From Ulva prolifera (Eukaryota > Chlorophyta > Ulvophyceae > Ulvales > Ulvaceae): 64,000 bases of DNA. How positions within the stretch are numbered: the first letter of the stretch is position 1; every line of letters begins with the position of its first letter. Where the stretch lies: positions 10,947,257-11,011,256 of the forward strand of contig CM041197.1 in NCBI GenBank assembly GCA_023078555.1, given 5' to 3'. The notes beneath the pieces were generated by a model, which saw only the letters and a program-made list of their open reading frames with translations, ran no database searches and was not told the DNA's origin. Shown piece by piece: positions 45,083-58,000 of the stretch. A program made the position numbers and the translations under genes.

Positions 45083-45905
45083 AGCGGCACAGATAAGTAC
45101 TAGGAGCCAACGGTAGGTGACTAGCTGTGACTGAGCTTTATATAACGTGCTTTGCTAGAGTTGTTTGTCCTATGAGGATGGTCAAAGTCATCTACATACA
45201 GCCCTTTTGGGTTGCCATTTTAGCTTTAAAGCCCGGTTAAAATTAAAAAAGTGTTAAAGTAAAATAAAAGTAAAAATACCCCCTTTAACGCCACTCACGC
45301 GTTTTAACGTTAATATAGTTAACTAAAATAGCTTGTTAAAATTGATTAAAATGGGATTAAAATTAAATTTACAGCTCTAGTGGAGCCTGTGTCGGCCTTG
45401 GAATTGCAGGGAGTCGAGTCGTGGGAACGTCCACTTCCTGCACTGCAAGTGCCACTGACCCAGCCGCAGTGTAAACGTCCGAAATGATGTGCATGTGCGA
45501 GGGCTGACAAGTTTCCTTTCGTCATCATGAACAAACTTTCACCTGGTATCTCACAAACTCACACATCGTGGGGTCCTCATGATGGTTGCTGATTACAATG
45601 CAGGGCATTACAAGGAACAGAATGACCTGTGAATATGCATTTAGAACATGATGCACTTCGTCCAACTCTGACACTGGCGACAAAATGCTGCTGTACAGCT
45701 TGAGGTGCTTGGCACACATGTGTGATCATGGACATCAGCATCGCGAGATGAATCAGCATCACCCTAGCCGCACTGGTGTAGCCTCACAATCAGACCACCA
45801 AGCAAACCATACTCAACACTCCTTCAGGCTGGGCTGCATGAGGCCACTCCAGGCTCTCCCCCACCCAATCCACGCACGTGCGGCGCAGGCCCCGCGTCCG
45901 CGCTT

Positions 45906-46023
45906 CCGCACCCTGCACCCAGCCCGCATAGCGATGAGGGCATTTCAAGTACGGTGGATGAACCCGCGCACTGCAGCCGCCGACTTCCCATCACCTGATC
46001 AAAGCAGCTGACTAATGCACGCC
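45906..46023 (+). promoter_or_regulatory. Conserved upstream block / 5' UTR of SRCR gene copy 3
   Basis: Counterpart of 7130-7250 and 21570-21687. Confidence 0.35.
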
Positions 46024-49000
46024 ATGCCGCAGATGGCTGCAAAGCCAAGGTGCTCTGCTGCACACGTGGCTGCGGTGGCTTTCGCGGTGCTCCTCACAGC
46101 CGCCCCGGCCTGCGCCGATGTCCCATCCATCAGCTTGATCTCCGGCGGCGGCCGGGCGCCGGGGCGGCCGGCGCGCCCCTCGCGGCCGGCGCGGCCTTCA
46201 CGCCCTGGGCGCCCCAATCCGGCCCCGGCGCCTGGTGGGAGCGATGCCATTGTGCCAGACCCTGCTACACCCGACATTGAGCCGCCCGCAGGCGCAACGC
46301 CTGAGGCGCCGCCGACAGACGTGCCAGGAGGTGTGAGGCTGCAACCTAGGCTCTCCAGGGTTAGCACATGCATGGTGAGCCATGTAAAGTAAAGTAAATC
46401 TAAATTTACTGAGCCGTATCCTATTGGACATTGACAACTCCGAGATTACGGGACCACATATGCCGATGTAGCAACGTGCCTGCTACAGCCAGCAGCGGAG
46501 ATCAGGTCGTGTCTCGCGAGAGACTGTCGGGAGTGCCCTAATCACCACCATGTACCTGATGTACTGGCGACCGGGGACACCTCAAGGACTGCCTTAATCA
46601 CCACCGAATGCGTAGCGCGGCGCCGAGAGCCAGTGTTAAATCAGGTGCAGGCCGAGCCGGTGCAGAGCCGTTTGAGTGTTCCTGGGTGCACGGCGGGCTA
46701 GGACGCAGTAGCCTGGGCAGTGAAGCTTCAGTCCCGAAACGCCTAAAGAATGCCACAGATTGCTCATGCATGTGCCCCTGTGCAGTGTGGTGGGGCGTGT
46801 CTGCCATTCACAGCAGGCTGATCTGCCATCAATGCATGTGAGTCCAGGATCCTCTGCCTCTTCCAGGATGTTTTGACGGAGCTCACCGCCGGCATGCATG
46901 TACAGAAGAGGGGGACCTGAGGCTGGTGGGGAGGGTCAACATCAACGGCTTTGCCACGGGAGCGGTCCAGGTCTTCCAAAATGGTGCCTACGGCGCAGTC
47001 TGCATTGAAGGTTTTGACGCAGCGGCCGCACATGTCGCGTGCCGGCAGCTGGGCTTCGTCGGCGGCACCAACATCCCGCTGGCCATCAGGGGTAACTTTA
47101 TCGGTGGCAGTGGGCAGCGGCGCTCTCGTATCGAGGTCGGCGCCTCCTCTATGTAAGAATGATGAACTGTCTCACGTCACAGGCAGCGCTATGCCACAGG
47201 CTGCTTTGCAGCGTCGCAGTGGTGGCTGGTGGCACGTGTTATGTTGTATATCTGAGTGCCGTAGACAGTGCCGTTGGCCTGGCTATGTTAATTCATGCAA
47301 GTGTGGAAATCATGCATGTGTGCTTGAGCTGGTATTGTGTGATTTTTAGTGTGTATGTCAAACAGTATGTCAAACTGCAGCCTGGGCGAATTGGTCGAAG
47401 CCCGCCGCTGTAGCTGGCTTAAAAGTTCCGCGTCAGGACAGCCACTTGGAATTTGTTTTGTTCGGAAGCTATATATGTGGCATGTTTCCGAAATTTCCAG
47501 AATATTTGGCTGCTGCGCCTTTCACCAGCAAGGCTGCGGTGCACGACAGCAATGACTGCAAATCATGGTGCCTCCATTGAGACAGTATAGCTGCATGCAG
47601 TCCTTCCTGGCTCCCATGGTGCTGGAGAACCTGGCGTGCACGGGCACTGAGGAGCGCCTCGTGGACTGTCCCGGGTCCCGAGACCCTCTCGACTATGGCT
47701 TTGACCCCGACTATGTCTATACATACTACGGCCCCACCAATGGCTGCGACCCCCTCGCTCCAACGTACGCCTTTGTGGCCTGTGGCACTGAGACTGGTCC
47801 AGGTGCGGCACCCTGCTGCTCGAGGTCAAGATGTGCGCACATGCATTACGCAGCGGCTCCATGCGGGATGTGGCCCAACTGAAGCTGCTCTCTGTCCTAG
47901 TGGGTGGGTGCATGGACTCTCTGTCGAGGGTTGAACTCACAATGATATCATATCGCAGGGCTTCGGCTCTGTTACATGTGGCTTCAGGTGACCTGAAGAT
48001 GCGCAGCACACACTGCCAATCAGCCACTGTCTTAAGCTCAATTGCCACTGTGTATGTATGCAAGCTGTGTATGTACTGGCCGCCACGTTCGATTGCCTGG
48101 CGCAGAATAGCTCCGCACACAAGCACATCTTCTGCCGAGTCGTGTCTGAACGTGAAGGGCTATCACCCCTGCAGCCACAACCATGCATGCGTAAGGGCCA
48201 TGCGTGGCGCGATGTCATATTGCACCTTGAGATCCGCATGCCAGAGCAGATCTCTCACGTTGAACTTCGGTGTACACACAAACAAAAATGCAACACCATG
48301 TGCGCCTAGCCGAACATACTGTAGTATACTAGTATAGTATACTAGTATTCAGACAGGGGGTCATGCACTCCCGCAAAAGGGTGGGACCAGTAAGGGCACG
48401 CAAAGTCGATCGCGAATTTGACGGAATGGGCAAGCTTTTGACTATAGCGTATGTCTATTGAACAAGTTATGAGGTCTACCTCGTTCGATTGCGGAAATCG
48501 GCCCGTGTCCGCTGAAAAGGCTTCTTGGTTTGGGGAGAATCGTCTGTTGGCTGGCGCGGCTCCCCAATCCTCCCCAATCGTTTGGCCGCTTGCCCAATCC
48601 TTCCCAACCCACCTCTGTGTAGGCTATGAATACATTTAGGATCCCTTGGGGGGTCCCGCATATTTCTGTGGCGCCTTCAGGTGCTCCTAGTGTGCCATTT
48701 TGACCTGAAGTCCGACCATCATGCCACTATGTCCCGGAACTCAATGTGCGTTCACCTGTGTGATACCATATCAAGGCATGAAATACGCAGTTTACTTCAG
48801 CATACATTTTGCCCCGTTGAAGCACATCTCAGCTGTGCCGCACAGCTGTGCGGCATGCATGGTTTGTTGTCTTTCACCACCGCAGCACTCTGCTCATTCA
48901 GGTCGGAGCTCGTTAATTCAGCTACTTGCATTCATAGCTATGAGTTGCAATTCTGCGGACTGTATGATCGCAACATAGCATCACTATCACTGCCAATGAG

Positions 49001-52000
49001 GAGCCTGGATGGCAACCATATATCACATGCGGCTGTGTCAAGCTTACAATGCTGCCAATCGACACTATCTGATATAACGGGAACAATCAACCGCGCCATA
49101 TGCACGTGTTGGGCGCTTGTATTCTCGAAGGTGTCACATCCATTGAGCTGATGCCTCTGTGATCAGGCAGCTGCAGTACATTGTTGCCCAGAGTGGATGT
49201 GCACTGGATTCATGGCTGACCGAAGCAGGTTAGCAGACTACCAAACTAGCTGTCTCTTCGGTATCCTGTGGATATCAATTGGAAAGAAACGATGGTGGTT
49301 CTGAGCACATGCACAGTTGCAATGTGAAGGCCTCCGTGCAGATGCAGAGCTGAAAACAATTCGCAGATCGTGCAGCTGATGAGTCAATGCTTACGCCGTT
49401 GAATTTCTTGACTGTCTCATCGTTGTATCGTGGGAGGTGGTGAGCAGACTTGGTGAGTCTCTGGCAACATGTGCATTTTCAGTGTACATGCACTATGTGT
49501 GTCCAGTCTTTTGCAAGGGCGCAACATGAAAGTGAAGCATGTTTCAGCTGATAACTCTCCGGCGAAATGGTGGAATGGTTTTATGTGTCGCAGTTATGTC
49601 GCTTTGCAAAATGATCATCGCATTCCGCTCTCACCAATGCGCAGTACATCAACCCAACCTGCCAACATGCGCTACTAGTAAAACTGCCATATGTTAACGC
49701 ATGAACCTGTCGCATATTAATCTGGCATTACAATTGCTGGTGCATTCGTGCGCAGGCGCTTGGCATCTCACGGGATCACGTTGTTAAGTGGTGTATGCCA
49801 TACGTTCCGCATACATTCAACACACTATCGTTCAACAGCTTACGGCCAGATGACCACTATCCGGCGATGGTGAGACAAGTTCACGGCAGCCCAACGTCAA
49901 TACACATGGTGAGGGCACCCACACATAACGAGAATTTTCCAAGCACCAACAGAAGAAACAAAACAGTATCTTGTATGTTTTTTTTTATGCTCTCCGTGCA
50001 CTGGACATGATGCCGCACGATTGGGGAACAAATAAGCGCGATTGGGGAGATTCGTGTTTCTCGCTGAAATGGGTCCTCGTGTTGGGGACGCTCCCGAACG
50101 CTGGGGTCGTCCTCCTCGAGTGGCCAAACGACAAAGACAACACTCGAAAGCTTCCCCAATTTGCCAAATATGCTGTCGATTTGGCGCGCCCTTACTGGTC
50201 CCACCCTTCAGCGGGAGTGCATGACCCCCTATTCAGACGCAGACACTGTTCGTAGCGACCTACAGTCAGCAACCTACAGTCACCTGTAGCAACGCATCTG
50301 CTGCATTTCATATCCCATCCAATCTGGTGATCTTCGTGACCACGTTGCAAGCTCAGTGAAGGACAATGAAGGGGGGGAGACAACTCTCATATGTGATGCA
50401 TGCCTGCGATGCCATCTCGTCGCACGCATGGAGCGTGCCTGCAAGGTTCCACCAGAAGAAAGTGCAGGGATTGCCGTTGCGGTATCGTCCAGGTACATTC
50501 ATAGCATGCTTCTAACATCTTGCAGATGCGGGCGACCTGCGGCTGACCCGAGGCCTGACCTCCGAGGACGGCAACTCGCAGTTTGGGCGGCTTGAGGTCT
50601 TCAACGAAGGCGGCTGGGGCACCGTCTGCGACCGCCGCACCGGCAGAAACTTTGACAGGAATCAGGGTCTCGCAGCGTTCTCTGACGAGTCGGTTGATGT
50701 CGCCTGCCAGCAGCTCGGCTTCGCTCAGGGCTCCAAGACCCAGCTTTCCGTGCGCCCCTGAGCCATTTTCCTGCTGACCATACCTGATTGACAACCAGCC
50801 TGTTCAGTGTCTGCTAGCTGAGCCGCGGTGCATGCCCAGGCGCCCTGTCTGCTCACTCGCGTGCTGCATGCCGTTGGCAGTGTGTGTTGATGGCGGTGGC
50901 GCGCATGGCATGCATACACACATACATGGATTCCTAGGAACGGCCCCCAATACCCGGCCTCTATCCTTTGTAGCTACATATACACAACATTCAGTTACAC
51001 ATGCTTTGTTCGAGTAGACACTCTGCTGGCGCCTGCCAACCAAATCGGACAGTGCACCATGCATTGTGAGTGCTAGTAAAAGCACACAATATGCGCATGA
51101 CTCAGTTCGTAGTCTCAAGAGAAGTGCATATGCAGCTGGCGGAATTCCTGTCGCATGCCGCATCTTGCACCTTTTCTGCCTCGTGAATGACACTGTTGTT
51201 GCTGAATTCATTTGCTACTTCTGTCACTAGCCGGCCTGACAAGAGGATGTAGTGATTGAGTGTAGTGAGCATCCGTTGTTATTGACATGCGAAGCTAACT
51301 GACTTCACTGCAGCAGCAAGCCACAAGTCGCAACAACTTGATGCTGCGATACGCGATACCTGGATGAACGTGCAAGTTGTACTCCTGCCGGGATATGATC
51401 GTGGAAAAGTTGGTCAACTGCACTCAACGTTGCATTTTTTTCAAGAGTACTCTCGAAAACACGTGTGCCTGGGTGAGTTTCTTGCTGGGAAGCCTTTCTG
51501 TCTCATGCTTTGGGTGGGCATGCAGCAGACGACCATATCGCTGGACGACAGGCGAGTGCCGACATGGCTCGCCGGCGCGGCCTGTTCCGGCACCGAGGCG
51601 TCCCTCACCGACTGCCCAGGCGTTGCCTTCGGTAACAACACCCAGGCCTGTGGACCTGGTAACTTGCTGGCAATTTCGTGCTTCAACAACGCTAACTCTG
51701 GTGGTATGTCGATGTCTCTTCCACTGCTTCACCATCGACTGGGCTGTTTTTTTTTTCTTTCTTGCTGTCTCAAACAAGTGCCGTATGACAGTGTGGCCCA
51801 TCCAGATGGGGGCTAAATAAGCCCAGGAATTCTCAAACCAAACGGCTTCTGGTCCACAGACTAGTGTGCTGAGGTGTCAGCTCACGTGTTGGCCATGCTG
51901 CGATACCTGAGTACTCCTGCGATGGCAACTCCTTTCCTGTGGCCACAGGGGCATAAACTAAGCGACCTGGATTGTGTTCGACACAGAAGTTCCTGGGGCT

Positions 52001-55000
52001 GTGCAGGCAGAGACGGCGAGCTGCGCCTTGTGCAAGGTGGCGCGGGCGCAGGCTATGAGTACGGCCGCCTCGAGATATTCCTGCGGGGCTTCTGGAGCAC
52101 CATCTGCGACACGGACGGCTTCACCCCGGACTCGGCACAAGTGGCCTGCAGCATTCTCGGCTTTGACGGCGGCTCGTCCATCCAGTTCAGGCAGCCATAT
52201 TCCAGCTTCCAGGCTGAGAACCAGGTAGGGAGTTCAGTATCATTGTCTTCCTGATTGTATTTGCATTGTTGCTGTAGACAAGGGCAATTCCGAAGGGTTT
52301 GCCTTGCCGTGGTGCCCAAGCATATTGCAGTGCACTGCACCGTACTGCTGGCATCTGCGTGTGTTGCTTGGCTGATACAGGTGTAGCGCACTCGATCATG
52401 AGAATGTGTCTGCAGGTGCTGGTCGCCAGCCTGCCGGTGGGGCTGGCCTCGGTGGACTGCAACGGCGCCGAGACGTCCCTCCTGGACTGCACCTCCAGCC
52501 AGAACGACCTACAGCAATGCGGCATTCCTGACACCAACCTCACAGATGCCACAGTCCTGACCTGCGCAAACACTGCAGACAGTGCGCTCTCCTGCATGTC
52601 AGCCCAGAAACCCGGGTAGCCAAGGCTTTCCGACCCCTGCTGCCTTGTGTTGCGCTACAATCTGTGTCGTGGCATATGCATTTTTTTCCTTGCTGCCCAA
52701 CACATTTGAACAAACAATGTCTTGGCTTGACTTCAGAGCGCCCCTGCCAAGAAGACAAAGACCACTCAATGAAGCAGTGGTGTGCGGCATATGCCAAATA
52801 GTTGGTCTTAATGCTCCGATCTCCCACGGCTGCAATATGCATGCTAGGCCGTGGAGTATGCATTCAGGCATGTCTCTGCATAATCAGATCGGCGCTGGGC
52901 TCTGGCCTTCCAATTACTCCATTTGTTGTCTTCTCGTGATGTGAACGAGCTATCCAGGTTGCGACAAGACACCCCCAATGGAGGAGGGCTCGGTCCGCCT
53001 GCGCGGCGGCTTCGGCACGCCCTGCGACCCCGTGCACACCGGCTTCGTCGAGGTCTTCCACTTTGATGAATGGGGCGCCATCTGCGAAGGCGATGACAGA
53101 ACGGACCGGCTCGCTGCGGATGTCATCTGCCGCCAGCTCGGTTTCCCCCACGGCACGCTTGTTGACCCCCTGTCCAATCCGGCTGACCGCGAAACCACGC
53201 CGAATGAGTACGGCGGTTACGATTACTCGCCATACATTCCCGATGAGGAGGAAGCTTCGGAGGATCAGGAGCGCTTCTGGCTTAACCGGGTGCAGTGCCG
53301 GGGACCCGAGGAGAGGCTGCTTGAGTGCAACCTCGGCCAGGGCTTCCGCACAAACAATGGGGGCTGCACAGGGAACAGGGTGGTGCGGCTGACGGTGGCA
53401 TGCCGCACGTTCCCCGTGACCGAGGCCCTCGAGGACGTCACCACCCCGGGAGCAGGTGCGGTGTCGCTATCTCTGCAATGACCTGCGGTTGTCTCAGGCT
53501 GCTGCCGAGGTGCCGACCTGCTGCCTCTGTATGTAGTGGGTTGACGGTGTAGCAGGGATCCAGACGCGTATACTATATCAGCGTGTGCCCCGCTTGGGAT
53601 GCCGCCGGTTCCAATTGCCGTAGATGTTCTGGGATTCGGCCGAGGCTTTGGCATCAGCCTGATATTGTTGATAAGTGATCCACCTAATAGACTGGACAGC
53701 CACCCTGCCAGCGTAAACAGCCGAAAATAACATGCCCAACGAAAAGATTTATGCCCGTCCGCCGTGTCTACGTATACGTATACAAACGTCTACGTCTACG
53801 TATACGTCTACAACCAATGTGTGGTGACCACAGTGACTTTGCAGAGGACGGTGACGTAAGGCTAGTCGATGAGGTGTCCGTTTCCAACTGGAAGGTTGGC
53901 CGCCTCGAGGTCTTCTTCGAGGGCTCCTGGAGCCAGGTGTGTGCCCGGGAGTTTGACGGGCCCAATGCAGACGTCGCCTGCCGCCAGCTCGGCTTCGGCG
54001 CCGGCTCGGTCGGACCGAACCGCGCCAACGGCGCTCCGGCAATATCCGACCGCCTGGTCTTCCCGGTGGTGGCACTGACAACGCCTGGCTGTAATGGCAC
54101 CGAGGACTCGCTTCTGGACTGTGGCCCCTTCACCGGCTTCATCTCGCGCTTTACTGATCGTGACTGTTTCGGTGACAATAACCCCGGGCTCACGCTGGCC
54201 TGCGTCGCCACGCCTGAAGAAGGTGTGCAACTTCATCATATGCCTGTGGTCTGTAGCTGGACACCTGGAAATGATACGCCTTGTTATTAATCTACATTCC
54301 ATGCATCGTACGGGCAGAGATGCCTCCACTGTATGAACCATCTGCTCACATCATGAGGGCTGTGACATCGTCTGTTGGCAACCTGTCTGTTGGCAACCTG
54401 TACGGACGGGTCATCCTCGTATTCTGGGGTATATCAGCGTCTGTTTGTCTGAGTTGCAGCTTACCCCTTCAATGCTAGGCTTTGAAGGGTGAAGCTTCTG
54501 AATGATCGAAAATCAAATGATTTTTGGAGTGTACGAGGCAAAAGCCCTGCCTGCAGGGGAGGAGCGAGCTCTGCGGCTGACGGACGGCGGGGACGGCGGC
54601 GCCACCTCCGAAGGCCGCGGTATCCTCGAGATCTTCCATGCTGGCGCCTGGGGCACCTTCTGCGAGGGCGAGGGCTTTGGGCCGTATGACTACGGCCCAG
54701 CTCTGACCGAGGTGCGTGTGCGCGTGCAGAATCTCTAGCTCTAGCTCAACTATTTGTATCCATGCAGTCCTACTAGTTGTACCCCTGTAGCCCTACTAGT
54801 AGTGCCACTGTACGTCTAAGTGGGTGGTCGCGCATATTAGAGCCATAATTATGACATGACCGCCACATAAGCCCGCGCATAAATCCGCACTTATCCCCTT
54901 ACCCATTCGAGGCATCTTTATGCGCGGGCACCGCGTGTTTATGAGCCCGGGTCGGGGGATCGGCGATACTCTGCTTTGGTAGGTGGGCTGTGTGTACCGT

Positions 55001-58000
55001 CAAAGACGCTATTCCCCGCAGTGCATCTCGCACGCTGTTTCATTGTGTCAACGAGACAGAAGAGTTTGATCTGCGCCGCCGCCGTGACGCAATCTCGTGG
55101 CCAGCAGAGCTACACAGAAGTCGTGCGTTTGCCATGCCCACCAGAATGGCCACTCGTGGCGAATCTGAAGGCGCATGGCAAACGAACGACCTCTGCGTAG
55201 CGCTGCTCACGGCACGTGAGTACGCCTCCGCACAGTGACAGCAGTTTCTTATTCAAACGATGTTAATCGCAGAACATTGACTGGGCTGCCTGCAGTCGCC
55301 GGCCATGCAAGCGGCTGGTACGACCCAGACACAAGCTATGTCGGCATGCAACTTCACAAAGTCAACTTCAAGTGAGTGGCGTCTGTGCAGTTATCAGTGA
55401 GTTATGTATAAAGCGACTGTGGCTCTTGTTCAGTACAACGTGGGATATCTTAGAGATAAATGCAGCTCGTGCAGTTGTGTGTCTCTTACCTTGCTTCATG
55501 AGAAGAGCACCCGATCTGCAATATTCCAAGACTACGTACTGCACTACAAATCAATAGAAGGCACGCCATGACACAGTAGGGGCCAAGCATAGGTACAGCG
55601 TAGCTAGGCGGGTCTGTTTGCGTGACCTTGTTCAACCGATGGACATCCATCATATTGTCTCGCAGAAACATACAGCGTGCCTGTTGATCCTGCAACATGA
55701 TGTGTCTTGTTAGGAGGCATGGCGTGATCACGGCGTACGTTGGTCTGCACGTCCAATCGTTCGGGGATCCCTGTAGCCATGTGACGACAGTACCGCGGGG
55801 CCCGCGAAACCCGTGGCGCACCTGTGGCGACAGGGCACCGCCGCTGCAAGGTGCCGCTAGTACCGCGGGGCCCGCGGAACTCGTGGCACTCTTGTGGCGA
55901 CAGGGCACCGCCGCTGCAAGGTGCCGCTAGTACCGCGGGGCCCGCGGAACTCGTGGCACTCTTGTGGCAACAGGGCACCGCCGCTGCAAGGTGTCACTAG
56001 TGCCGCGGCGCCCGCGGAACTCGTAACAGCCCTGTCGCAACATCGAAGGCAGCGCGTGCCTTTCGCCACGAGGCCCCAACACAGTGTTGGAAATCGCAGC
56101 TGCATCCACGGTGACGCAATTCTGGAGCTGCGAAAAAGAAATCGAACATCAAGCATCTAATGTATGGCAAGCGGCAAAGACCATTCAACACACGCACACG
56201 GCGACGACATGGACATGGCTGAGTATCGCACCATCCCGATCCATCAGAGACTTGAAACACAATTACTGTGGTGTGTGCGCTTTGCCAACATAGTTTACCG
56301 TTGATCATGTCGTCGACCTGCGAACCATCGCGTTGTCAACAACGCAAATCGCGGCGCCAGTGCACCGCAACTGCTTTCACTGGATACACTGTACAGCGGA
56401 TACCTACCACATGTCCTTCATATGCGGACGTGGGGTTTTCACGAGCGTCAACAACGATGACATGCCAACAACAGTGCATCGACCTTGCTACTCCGTACAC
56501 CTGTGTGGCCATGGAGCTGTTCCAGACAAGCACCATATCATTTAATCTGCTACACTGCATGCTTGTCTAAGTGGTTGCGTTGGAAGGAGAGAGGCTTGGG
56601 AAATTGCACTGAATGGCAACTATGTCGTACGGCAACGTGCTTCTGGCGACCAAGCGCCACTGCTGCGACGGAGCAATCAGCAGCTGATGTAAGGATAACA
56701 AATTTCAGCATTTAACTTGCAATGCCGCAGAGGCGTCATGTCACACGGACCAGTGTTGAGCGTCGTCAAAACGACAGCCCCTGTATCAGACACCTGTAAA
56801 CGGCCAAAAGGCCCACCACACTGCACTTCAGCTAGAAGAAACCATACCATGAACATAATTTGGAGATCTTAGACTGCCCGCTGGCTGGGCAGCGGTCGGA
56901 CTTTCTTGTGATTGTGAGAAGCTAACAAAAGCACGTCGGCCTAAACGGGATGGAATCACAGACTAAATGCCGTAAGCGGTAACCATTACAATCAATGCCA
57001 TCAGGACAAGTATTCGTGTCTGCGAAGCGCCCACTTCTGTCGAACATTTGCAGCGAACGTTTCAGTACGCCGCGGGAACATGTGGTGCCTACCGCATTCG
57101 CCAGCACCTCATCGCTCAAGATGGTGGGTCAAGCAATGAAGTATCAACGCGTGTTTCACAACCTTTACTGGCAACAAAGCTAGCGGGCGGTGATCGCGCC
57201 TCGCCCAGGCTACTGTTGCATGGGGACATTCGACGCCACGGCAACATGCATGAGGCCCGCCCGAGCTGGTGGTTTGGACAACCGACAGAACGCAGAACCG
57301 GTGCTGCATCCAGACCATCGTAGATACTTCAACAGTTCAGTGGAAATATCTTCTGATATTTGCGCAAGGTTGGAACAGGCAATCATGCAGCGTTGCAGGC
57401 AACAGTGCACGAGTTCGAAGCATTGGACTATGCGCCGCTTTCAGACATTGCTAAGTGCATGCGTGATGTGATCGTGTCAACTGTATCGTATGTTCTATGC
57501 GCTCGCGTACGGTGTCTGTGTGGCGTACAGTATGAGTTTCTATTGTTTGAAGACGGGCCTCCCGTCCGTGCATCTTACGCATAATTACGGTGACTGCACG
57601 TCGCTGGCTGCATCCAAGCTTTCTACAGGTACTTTACAGTAGCTCCTATGTAAGGTTATGTCAAAACCGCTTTGCTCGGGGAAAGGCACAAACGGTTTGG
57701 TGTGCGTGGCGTGATCGTAGTGAATGTCATTCCACATGAGCTATAGCCTCACTGTCTCGATGCCAAATTTACAATATGCCTCCTACAGCATGAAAATGGG
57801 ATCGTGATGATATGTTGCAGCGGTGCTAGATGACCTCCTACTGTACCTGCCCAAGCGGTGTGTGCAGCTCATTGCAGTGGCATAATTTCTCGTGGATGCT
57901 TGCACATTCATTCACAGTGCACGGCGTCGCCATCTTTGTGTAAGGATTACTGCGTTGGCCGTGGAAACACACGATAACACACCTCAAAGTCCAATAGGAT

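Larger units (their letters stand above)
44124..45379 (-). mobile_element. hAT-superfamily transposon, degenerate
   Basis: The inverted ends TAGAGCTGTAAATTTAA (44124-44140) and their complement (45363-45379) are perfect over 17 bp. Subterminal DNA is very AT-rich with TTAAAATTAAA-like motifs. The interior encodes a hAT dimerisation motif on the minus strand. No 8-bp target duplication is visible: the flanks are CTGAGGTG and GTGGAGCC. Spacer sequence matching 20451-21092 is also missing, so the flanks were rearranged after or during insertion. Confidence 0.85.
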
